6,525 bases of DNA from positions 1-6,525 of the forward strand of contig JBKPCR010000361.1 of assembly GCA_046727435.1 (NCBI GenBank), given 5' to 3'. The notes below the pieces were generated by a model. That model saw nothing but the letters and a program-made list of their open reading frames with translations, made no database searches and was not told where the DNA came from. Both the position numbers and the translations under genes were made by a program. This document shows, in pieces, positions 1 through 5,454 of this stretch (its first letter is position 1; each line of letters begins with the position of its first letter). This DNA comes from CAVPRW01 sp046727435 [NCBI: bacterium]. GTDB lineage: Bacteria > Tectomicrobia > Entotheonellia > J063.

Positions 1-2
1 CC

Positions 3-1268
3 GCCCTTGAGGTCCTCCACCTCCCCAATGCCCAGGTGGTATTGGCACCGATCGTGTTGCAAGAGCAGGTCGTCGGCGTCTTAAAACTGGTGCGTGATGC
101 CCCGCAAGAAGCCCTCACGTCGGTTGAGCTCGACTTGCTCCGCCTGCTACTTGACTCCATTACCCTGGCCGTGCATAACTCCCGTCTCTACGGCGAGGTC
201 GCATCCACCAAAAGCTTCCTGGAAAATCTCGTCCAGGGGGCAGGCGATGCCATCTTCACCGTGGACATCTCCGATCGGATCACGTCCTGGAATGCCAGTG
301 CGGAGCACATGTTTCAGGCGCCCGCAGCAGCAACGCTGCAGCAACCGATCTGGACACTTCTACCACGTGAATCGTATAGGCAATGGCGCGCCGAGATCGA
401 ACGCCGCGGCAAGAGCCTGCAGGTCTATACCCGTTTGAGCCCCAGCGGCGGGACGCCCCGCGATGTGTTGCTGACGCTGTCCCCGTTGCGCGGCCCCCAC
501 AACACGCTGGCTGGTCTGTCGGCCATCTGTAAAGATGTGACCGAGGAGCGTCAGCTTCGTGAGCAGGTGCTGCAGGCCGAGAAATTACGCATGGTTGGGG
601 AGATGGCCGCCGGCATCGCGCACAATTTCAACAATGTCTTAACCACCATTCTGACACGGGCACAGCTACTTGCCCTCCAGGGAACAGACGCGACCGCGCT
701 GCAGCGCGGCCTAAACCTGATTGCCCAGGCAGCGTCCGATGGTGCCACGATCGTTCGCCGCTTGCAACAATTAGCGCGCGGCTCCGGAACCTCCGAGATG
801 GCTGCGCTCGACCTGAATACCGTGGTGCAGGAGGTCGTGGAGACCACCCAGCCCGTCTGGCACGATCACGCCAGGCGTGAAGGGCGGCCGGTGGAAGTGC
901 GCTTGGAGCTCATGCCGCTGCCGCAGATCGTCGGCCGAGCGGCGGAGTTGCGCGAGGTGTTGACGAACCTCTTGCTCAACGCTGTGGAGGCCATGCCGCA
1001 AGGAGGTCAGCTCACCCTGCGGAGTTGGAGCGAAGGTCAAGCGGTCTGCGTGGGGGTGAGCGACACGGGCGTGGGCATGACGCCAGAGGTGCAACGCCGC
1101 CTGTTCGATCCATTTTTCACCACCAAAGGGGTGCGCGGTACAGGGCTTGGCCTAAGCGTCTCTCAGGCACTCATCAGGGGGCACCACGGCACACTCACGG
1201 CCCACGGTGAAGCTGGTTGTGGCACCACCTTCATCATCCGCCTGCCTATCGATTCAAGAGCCGTATAG
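3..1268 (+). CDS. Sensor histidine kinase, GAF-PAS-HisKA-HATPase (5' end missing)
   Basis: This is the C-terminal 421 residues of a two-component sensor kinase that autophosphorylates on histidine. The frame is open to the window edge, so the GTG at 36 is an internal Val and not a start. Residues 1-64 (from codon 3) are the end of a GAF sensor domain (VVLAPIVLQEQVVGVLKL, then the closing helix ending HNSRLYGE). Residues about 72-182 are a PAS domain (DAIFTVDISDRITSWN, closing with CKDVTEERQL). The HisKA H-box is AAGIAHNFNNVLTTI with the phospho-acceptor at His207. The HATPase domain shows the N-box (Asn322, Asn326), DTGVGM at 354, FDPFFTTK at 368 and GTGLGLS at 379. No receiver domain follows and no membrane helix is visible. 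The residue after the catalytic His is Asn instead of the usual Glu/Asp. The input signal and the partner regulator lie outside the window. Confidence 0.95.
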   Translation, partial: ALEVLHLPNAQVVLAPIVLQEQVVGVLKLVRDAPQEALTSVELDLLRLLLDSITLAVHNSRLYGEVASTKSFLENLVQGAGDAIFTVDISDRITSWNASAEHMFQAPAAATLQQPIWTLLPRESYRQWRAEIERRGKSLQVYTRLSPSGGTPRDVLLTLSPLRGPHNTLAGLSAICKDVTEERQLREQVLQAEKLRMVGEMAAGIAHNFNNVLTTILTRAQLLALQGTDATALQRGLNLIAQAASDGATIVRRLQQLARGSGTSEMAALDLNTVVQEVVETTQPVWHDHARREGRPVEVRLELMPLPQIVGRAAELREVLTNLLLNAVEAMPQGGQLTLRSWSEGQAVCVGVSDTGVGMTPEVQRRLFDPFFTTKGVRGTGLGLSVSQALIRGHHGTLTAHGEAGCGTTFIIRLPIDSRAV

Positions 1269-1772
1269 AAGGGCACGAAAGAAGACTATTCGCCCTTTGA
1301 CAGGCACATGCCAAACGCACCAGTCGTTGAACACGACGATAATTGCCAGTAGGGATACTGCGATGAGGAATAGAAGTCTCAAGCTGCGAGTCCGTTCAGC
1401 CCTTCTGCTTGTCTCGACTTTTGATTCTATAGAGCACTATGTTCTAGTCTTTGTCGTCGAGTCTCATGGGTTGTCCTCGAGTTTTACGACATTGCGGTTT
1501 CGACTGAACGCGCTAGCCCCAGGAGTGGTGTCTCAGATGTGGCGATGAGTCACTTGACACGGCCAGCTTGAATTCAGAGCGAAAGAAACCGCTGTTTTCT
1601 AGCATGGCTCTTGCCTCGCTTGACGACGGCAGTGCTGTGACAGCGGGGGCAATGACCAGGAAGTAGTACCAATGAACGCGATGCTGAGCATAGGAAAAAG
1701 TGCACCCTTGACGATGGCTCATCATGACAGGCATCTCAGCAAGTATCCACGTTTAAAACACTACTCAAAGAC
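1269..1772. other. Intergenic region between convergent genes, no gene supported
   Basis: These 504 bp separate the stop of the histidine kinase from the stop of the frameshifted minus-strand membrane-protein gene. Short open frames occur on both strands, for example from 1207 to 1548 (plus), 1513 to 1734 (minus) and a stop-free stretch 1517-1666 (plus). None has a convincing ribosome binding site, domain motif or coding-like composition. An imperfect inverted repeat, AAGGGC at 1269-1274 with GCCCTT at 1292-1297, lies right after the kinase stop. It has a 17-nt loop and no T-run, so I do not call it a terminator. The stretch looks less GC-rich than the flanking genes and may include decayed DNA. 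Confidence 0.6.
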
Positions 1773-1960
1773 TTACGCATTGCGTACGGTCAGTTCCAGC
1801 TCGGCGAGCGCAGTGGCGCCAGCGCTGTCGGTCACCCGCACGATAAAGCGGGCGGTTTGTGCGCCAGCAGGAGGGGATCCGAAGGGAGGGGTCCCAGTTA
1901 GCTGGCCTGTTCCCTCATCGAGCGCAAGCCAGTCCGGAGGTTCGGTGACCTTGGTCCATT

Positions 1961-1969
1961 TTAGAGGGG
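1961..1969 (-). other. Frameshift site and premature stop
   Basis: On the minus strand the bases read ACG CCC CTC TAA AAT GG. The upstream frame ends at TAA (1963-1961), and the downstream Ig-like frame needs a shift of -1. One extra C in the CCCC run (1969-1966) gives Thr-Pro-Pro-Leu-Lys-Trp, the usual form of this motif. The site is not a canonical X-XXY-YYZ slippery heptamer, so a lost base or a homopolymer error is likelier than programmed frameshifting. Confidence 0.8.
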
Positions 1970-2886
1970 CGTGCCACCGCCGGCTGTCAGCGTCTCCTTG
2001 TACAAGTCGCCGGCGGTGGCGTCTGGCAGCTTGCGTCCTGTGGTGATGGCCAGTGTGCTGAGTATGTCCGACCGCGTGTCATCGGGTCTAAACAGCGCTA
2101 AGAAGACCTCGCGTAGCTTCGCAAATGCCCTATCGGAAAACATTCCCACGAGGGCGGCTGCCGCCGCCAGGCCGAACGGGTTCACTGTCGCAGCATCGAA
2201 ATTCGTACCGCCCAGAAATCCGCCGCAGATGACCAGGTAAAAGACAAATGCGATCCCGGCGCCAAGTAGCGGCCGGACCATGTAGAAGATGAACCAACTC
2301 TCTGTGAGCTTCCTTTCCCCGATGTAATCGGCCAATGACTTGAGCGCATACATACACGCACCAAGCGCGCCAGTGAAGAGAACGATCAGGATTAGCCGGG
2401 GTTCCTGCCGAATGTTTATCAGCCGCCCGAACACGTACCATTCCCCTATGGTACTCGCCGCCGCTTCGACCATCAGGGTCACCGCATCGGAGCTTTTATC
2501 GCCGTTCACCACTTTCACCGCAACCGCCCCTGGCGTGGCAAGCACCCCCGACGCGACGAAATTCGATCTAGCCAGCGGAACCACGAGTTGGTGGTCGTTA
2601 ACATACTGCGACAGGCGGGTTGCCTCGTTGAACTTCACGTTCGACTCCTTCTTAAAGTTGTAGCCGAAGATTCGGATGCTGGCCTGACCGATGCCAATGG
2701 TAACTGTCTGGGGATCGATGAGCTTGATCTTCGGCTTGTCGTCCGTTGGTTTTTCCTCAACCTTGTATTCCGGCTCTGCCGCCGGTCTCACTTGAACCGT
2801 CTTCGGTTCTGCCGCCCACAGCCCATACACGAAGTACACACTCAAACCCCCGATGATCAGAAACCAGAAAAAAAGGATAACCCGCT

Positions 2887-2994
2887 TCCACCACTGCATG
2901 GGTCCAGCCGGATTCGCCATAAACCGCTCCGTGAGCCTTTTCGCCCATCGCACGGGTCCAGCCCAAGCCTCCATAAACCGCTCCTTGAGCCATT
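2887..2994 (-). repeat. 54-bp in-frame tandem duplication (2 copies, diverged)
   Basis: Two adjacent 54-bp units, 2887-2940 and 2941-2994, align without gaps. They share GGGTCCAGCC (2900-2909 and 2954-2963) and CCATAAACCGCTCC (2917-2930 and 2971-2984), exactly 54 bp apart. In the protein they give two 18-residue units, each carrying an ERFM core and a W/M-rich AGP[VM]xW end, just before the first membrane helix. The spacing keeps the reading frame. The copies have diverged at several positions, so the duplication is not recent. Confidence 0.85.
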
Positions 2995-3015
2995 TCAACG
3001 GGTGAGACATATCAG

Positions 3016-3021
3016 CACCTT
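3016..3021 (-). promoter_or_regulatory. Shine-Dalgarno AAGGTG of the IPT/Ig gene
   Basis: AAGGTG reads 3021-3016 on the minus strand, 5 nt before ATG 3010. It overlaps the TAA stop (3022-3020) of the small upstream ORF, an arrangement typical of translational coupling. It supports both the start at 3010 and the reality of the upstream ORF. Confidence 0.65.
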
Positions 3022-3253
3022 AGGCGCCACGCACCACGAAACCGGCTGCAACCGCCAGCGCTACGCGGCCATCCAGTGGACCGATGTATCTGCGGCGTCC
3101 GCGTCCAGTCAACATGCCAGCCGCGCAGCCAATATCAAGTATGCTGCAAACCCGCCAGAAGTTCCTCGGCATTGGCCATGGAAACATCCGCCCTGCTGTT
3201 GCGCAGTCGAGCACTACGACCATGAGTAGTATCCGTATTAGCGCCGAATGCAT
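3020..3253 (-). CDS. Small hydrophobic (membrane) protein, 77 aa, unknown
   Basis: I do not recognise this ORF. The N-terminus is strongly hydrophobic (ALIRILLMVVVLDCATAG, about residues 4-21). A second apolar stretch (VCSILDIGCAAGML, about 35-48) is followed by a basic patch (GRGRRR). A third lies at the C-terminus (VALAVAAGFVV). It could be a small integral membrane protein, or one with an N-terminal anchor. ATG 3253 is the only upstream start possible, since an in-frame TAA lies at 3265-3263. The ribosome site before it is weak (GAAAAG directly before ATG). It ends 9 nt before the IPT/Ig gene, and its stop overlaps that gene's Shine-Dalgarno, so the two are probably coupled and may act together in the membrane. 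Short length and lack of a known motif keep confidence moderate. Confidence 0.45.
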   Translation of the reverse strand: MHSALIRILLMVVVLDCATAGRMFPWPMPRNFWRVCSILDIGCAAGMLTGRGRRRYIGPLDGRVALAVAAGFVVRGA

Positions 3254-3284
3254 CTTTTCAGCTTACGCGATGACGGGCGATGTG

Positions 3285-3306
3285 AAGGTACTGGAAAGGT
3301 AGTGGA
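3285..3306. repeat. 11-bp tandem repeat, two copies
   Basis: AAGGTACTGGA at 3285-3295 is followed directly by AAGGTAGTGGA at 3296-3306, with one mismatch. It sits 32 bp upstream of the small ORF start on the minus strand, at a spacing close to one helical turn. It could be a paired protein-binding site in the leader or a chance duplication. Confidence 0.45.
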
Positions 3307-3387
3307 AGGGCAGATCTGGATTTCTGGGAGGGAGAGGTCCTAAAGCCAAACAGGGCGCCGAACGGAGGTCTTGCGGAGCACAGCAGA

Positions 3388-3406
3388 TTGAGTCCCGCCG
3401 ACTCAA
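3388..3406. repeat. Perfect 7-bp hairpin (inverted repeat, 5-nt loop)
   Basis: TTGAGTC (3388-3394) and GACTCAA (3400-3406) are exact reverse complements around CCGCC. The self-complementary octamer CCGCGCGG follows at 3407-3414. There is no T-run on either side, so it is not an obvious intrinsic terminator. It could be an operator or a structured element in the leader transcribed from the promoter near 3557-3585. Confidence 0.5.
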
Positions 3407-3556
3407 CCGCGCGGTGTTCAGCGCAATGATGGAGGCCACCGCTGGGTTGATTCTAGCCGTTGGTCGAAAAGCGCAGGTCATCGCTCCTTCCCCTTCGACG
3501 CGACGATTGGTTGTAGTTTCGGATTGTTAAGTCAAGATATAGGAATTGTGGCAGCG

Positions 3557-3585
3557 ATAGTATGAACGAGGCTGGGTCTTGTCAA
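3557..3585 (-). promoter_or_regulatory. Sigma70-type promoter (TTGACA-17-TACTAT)
   Basis: On the minus strand the perfect -35 hexamer TTGACA (3585-3580) is followed after exactly 17 bp by TACTAT (3562-3557), which matches the -10 consensus at four of six positions including the first two and last two bases. Initiation would fall near 3550, directed toward the small ORF and the IPT/Ig gene. It lies outside the IS remnant. No other pair of this quality was found in the gene-free stretches. Confidence 0.55.
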
Positions 3586-3650
3586 GAGCAGAGTCGGCTG
3601 CCTGAGATCCCAATACAACGTGAGCGTTACATGGTCTCCCCGCATGGCAT

Positions 3651-3654
3651 CTAA
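3651..3654. other. Possible IS target site (CTAA) at remnant boundary
   Basis: CTAA matches the YTAR target that IS5-family elements duplicate on insertion. It lies a few bases beyond the transposase stop, just before AGGCTGTCTAGAACC, which could be the element's terminal repeat. The other copy and the other end of the element are missing, so this is only suggestive. Confidence 0.25.
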
Positions 3655-3661
3655 AGGCTGT

Positions 3662-3811
3662 CTAGAACCCCCGTGTGAGCCCTCTCGGCCCCTGTCGCTG
3701 GGGCATGGGCACGCCGTATGAGGCCTGCCGAGCCAACCGGCGCAGCATCAGCCGGCTCATGGCCAAGTAGATCATCGCTTCACTGCTCTCAGGGGGGATT
3801 TTGTCTCCATA
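3662..3811 (-). pseudogene. C-terminal remnant of an IS5-like DDE transposase
   Basis: The minus-strand frame ending at TAG 3664-3662 encodes a segment containing SEAMIYLAMSRLMLRRLA. This closely follows the C-terminal signature of IS5-family transposases, where a tyrosine and a PE.SEAMIYLA stretch precede an RLMLRRLA helix. Similarity starts at about Tyr 3811-3809, two bases from the serA stop codon. Further upstream this frame is only an out-of-frame shadow of serA. About 50 codons remain; the catalytic DDE residues and the start are absent, so it cannot work. It marks an old insertion downstream of serA followed by deletion of most of the element. Assignment to the IS5 family comes from recalled motif similarity. 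Confidence 0.7.
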
Positions 3812-3812
3812 C

Positions 3813-5399
3813 CTACAGTTCCACCAGCATCGCATAGAAGATGTTAGGCAGCCGACGAATTTCCTGCATGATCGCGACTGGAATTGCGGAGTCGACGTTG
3901 ACCACCGCCACCGCCATGCCATGTGGGGCGACTCGACCCAGTTGCATACCAGCAATGTTGATCTGATTGCTGCCCAGGATTGTGCCGATCTTGCCGATGA
4001 CCCCCGGCGTATCGTGGTTCGAGAACACCAGCATGTAGCCGCTCGGCACTGCCTCCAGGCGGTAGTCATCGACTCTCACGATGCGTGGCTCCTTGCGGCC
4101 GAAGAGCGTGCCGGCCACCTGTCGTTTGGACTTGTCCGTCGTCAACTCGACGGTAATCAGGCTGCTGTAGTCCTCCACGTTACTGCTAATCGTCTCGCTG
4201 ACACGAATCCCACGCTCCTTTGCCAGGTGCGGGGCGTTGACCACGTTGACGTGTTCGGGCAGGGATTTTTTTAGGAGCCCGGTGAGCAGGGCAGCGGTGA
4301 TCGGCTTAAACTCCAATACGCCGGCATCGCCGCTGTACCGCACTGCTATTTCCGTTAATCCCCCCTCGACCATCTGCACGACGAAGCTGCCGAGTAGCTC
4401 CGCAAGGTGCATGTAGGGTTCAACTTTGCGCAACATCTCGGCGTCGAGGGGATAGACATTTACCGCGTTGCGAATGGAGCCAGATTGCAGGTAATCGATC
4501 ATCTGCTGGGCGATATCCACGGCGACGCGCTCTTGAGCTTCCTCAGTGGAGGCTCCCAGGTGCGGCGTACAGAGCACGGCGGGATGGTGAACGAGCGGGA
4601 GCTCATCATCGCCTGGAGGTTCGTTCTCGAACACATCGAGGGCGGCACCCATCACGGTGCCCGACTGGATAGCCTCATAGAGCGCGGCTTCGTCGATGAT
4701 GCCGCCGCGGGCGCAGTTGACTATACGCACGCCGCGCTTCATTAGGGCAAATTCGTCACGGCCAATGAGGTGTGTAGTTCCACTGGTCTTGGGTGTATGG
4801 ACGGTAATGAAATCCACCCGGGGGAGCAATTCCGAGAGCTCCAGGAGCTCTACCCCCATGCTCTGGCCGCGCTCCCTGGACACAAAGGGATCGTAGGCCA
4901 GGATGACCATCCCCAAGCCCTGGGCCTTCTTGGCCACCAGGGCGCCAACCCGGCCTAGACCGATGACCCCCAGTATTTTCCCCACAACCTCCACGCCGAC
5001 GAAGCGGTCGCGCTCCCACTCGCCACGCTTCATCGCACCATCCGCTGGCGCGATGTTACGCGCTAGGGCTAACAGCATGGCGATCGTGTGCTCTGCGGCT
5101 GTGTTGGTATTGCCCTCCGGCGTGTTCATGACCACCACGCCCGCTGTCGTCGCCGTCGCGACGTCGATATTGTCCACGCCGATGCCGGCGCGGCCGATGA
5201 CCCGCAGCCGGCTGGCATTGGCCAGGATCTCAGCGGTGACTTTGGTGCGGCTCCGCACGATCAAGCCCTCATATTCCCCGATGCATGCTTTCAGCTCGTC
5301 AGTAGACAAATCGGGGCGGTGCTCGACCTGCAGTCCCGTGGCTTTCCGCAACAGGTCGAGTCCTGGCGCTGCGATGGTATCACTGACCAGAATGCGCAT
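3813..5399 (-). CDS. serA: D-3-phosphoglycerate dehydrogenase (528 aa, long form with ACT domain)
   Basis: SerA catalyses the NAD-dependent oxidation of 3-phosphoglycerate to 3-phosphohydroxypyruvate, the first step of serine synthesis, in the cytoplasm. The N-terminal substrate domain begins MRILVSDTIAAPGLDLL. The Rossmann motif GLGRVG is at 147-152, with Asp in the following AYDP strand end. The catalytic residues are Arg231 (NCARGG), Glu260 (DVFENEP) and His280 (TPHLGAS). An intervening (ASB) domain covers roughly 315-440, and an ACT domain, usually the serine-feedback site, fills about 455-528 (VFSNHDTPGVIGKIGTIL). The length matches long-form enzymes such as that of Mycobacterium tuberculosis. 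ATG 5399 gives the usual N-terminus. A TTG directly upstream at 5402 sits closer to the GGAGG site (8 versus 11 nt) and would add one residue. It follows the aminotransferase by 55 bp and is probably co-transcribed with it. All key residues are present. Confidence 0.97.
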   Translation of the reverse strand: MRILVSDTIAAPGLDLLRKATGLQVEHRPDLSTDELKACIGEYEGLIVRSRTKVTAEILANASRLRVIGRAGIGVDNIDVATATTAGVVVMNTPEGNTNTAAEHTIAMLLALARNIAPADGAMKRGEWERDRFVGVEVVGKILGVIGLGRVGALVAKKAQGLGMVILAYDPFVSRERGQSMGVELLELSELLPRVDFITVHTPKTSGTTHLIGRDEFALMKRGVRIVNCARGGIIDEAALYEAIQSGTVMGAALDVFENEPPGDDELPLVHHPAVLCTPHLGASTEEAQERVAVDIAQQMIDYLQSGSIRNAVNVYPLDAEMLRKVEPYMHLAELLGSFVVQMVEGGLTEIAVRYSGDAGVLEFKPITAALLTGLLKKSLPEHVNVVNAPHLAKERGIRVSETISSNVEDYSSLITVELTTDKSKRQVAGTLFGRKEPRIVRVDDYRLEAVPSGYMLVFSNHDTPGVIGKIGTILGSNQINIAGMQLGRVAPHGMAVAVVNVDSAIPVAIMQEIRRLPNIFYAMLVEL

Positions 5400-5408
5400 C
5401 AACGATGT

Positions 5409-5415
5409 CCCCTCC
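5409..5415 (-). promoter_or_regulatory. Strong Shine-Dalgarno (GGAGGGG) of serA
   Basis: GGAGGGG reads 5415-5409 on the minus strand, in the gap after the aminotransferase stop. The GGAGG core lies 8 nt from TTG 5402 and 11 nt from ATG 5399, so spacing alone leaves the start open by one codon. Translation of serA therefore does not need to rely on read-through from the upstream gene. Confidence 0.7.
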
Positions 5416-5454
5416 GGTGCTGTTGTGTATGACCTGCGGGTCCCCAGCCAGGCG

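Larger units (their letters stand above)
1773..3010 (-). pseudogene. Membrane-anchored IPT/TIG and putative-Ig domain protein, frameshifted
   Basis: The uninterrupted part (3010-1961, 349 aa) starts at ATG 3010, with AAGGTG at 3021-3016 spaced 5 nt. Residues 1-42 are basic and amphipathic and contain a duplicated 18-residue unit. Residues 43-66 form a membrane helix. Residues 96-182 resemble an IPT/TIG domain (VTIGIGQASIRIFGYNF ... VKFNEA). Helices follow at about 204-224 and 241-263, with a weaker one at 277-293. The frame stops at TAA 1963-1961, in the middle of an Ig-like motif. In the -1 frame the domain continues without a break (KWTKVTEPPDWLALDEG, then QLTGTPP, RFIVRVTDSAGATALAEL, LTVRNA) to TAA at 1775-1773. 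Adding one C to the C-run at 1969-1966 restores GGGTPPLKWTKV and a protein of about 412 residues. The break may be a real mutation, a sequencing error or recoding. The layout of helices between IPT and Ig-like domains resembles uncharacterised bacterial membrane proteins; the function is unknown. Confidence 0.82.
3254..3661. other. Leader/intergenic region upstream of the membrane-protein pair
   Basis: These 408 bp lie between the small membrane ORF and the transposase remnant. They hold a minus-strand promoter candidate at 3557-3585, a perfect hairpin at 3388-3406 next to a palindrome, and an 11-bp tandem repeat at 3285-3306. If the promoter is used, transcripts would carry a leader of about 300 nt before the ATG at 3253. 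A minus-strand ORF (3481-3263) and a plus-strand stop-free frame (3303-3530) cross this region, but neither looks like protein. Confidence 0.5.

Noticed and set aside
1268-1298. Possible terminator after the kinase
   Set aside because: The stem is only six base pairs plus a wobble, with a 17-nt loop and no following T-run.
1207-1548. 113-aa plus-strand ORF overlapping the kinase end
   Set aside because: It begins inside the kinase HATPase domain in another frame and has no ribosome site or recognisable motif.
1554-1559. TTGACA on the plus strand in the intergenic gap
   Set aside because: No -10 element lies 15-19 bp downstream and no gene follows on that strand.
1513-1734. 73-aa minus-strand ORF downstream of the IPT/Ig gene
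   Set aside because: It has low-complexity Ser/His composition and no Shine-Dalgarno or motif.
1961-1969. Programmed -1 ribosomal frameshifting at the split Ig-like domain
   Set aside because: The bases before the stop are not a slippery heptamer and I see no obvious downstream stimulatory structure; a missing C in the run is the simpler reading.
1672-2046. 124-aa plus-strand ORF
   Set aside because: It is antisense to the recovered Ig-like domain, which has a far stronger protein signature.
2588-3229. 213-aa plus-strand open frame
   Set aside because: It is antisense to the N-terminus of the IPT/Ig gene and the small membrane ORF, is rich in His/Arg/Pro/Cys and has no domain pattern; the minus strand clearly encodes membrane helices.
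3263-3481. 72-aa minus-strand ORF ending 9 nt before the small membrane ORF
   Set aside because: The composition (Arg/Ser/Pro/Cys) looks non-coding, and the AAGGAG before it is only 2 nt from the ATG. Its position in line with the next two ORFs is intriguing but not enough.
3303-3530. Plus-strand stop-free frame of 75 codons opposite the ORF above
   Set aside because: There is no ATG or ribosome site near its beginning; openness on both strands is explained by GC-rich sequence.
3812-4069. Transposase frame extending into serA
   Set aside because: Upstream of about 3811 this frame is only an alternate-frame reading of serA, with Trp/Cys/Ser-rich nonsense, so the remnant is limited to 3662-3811.
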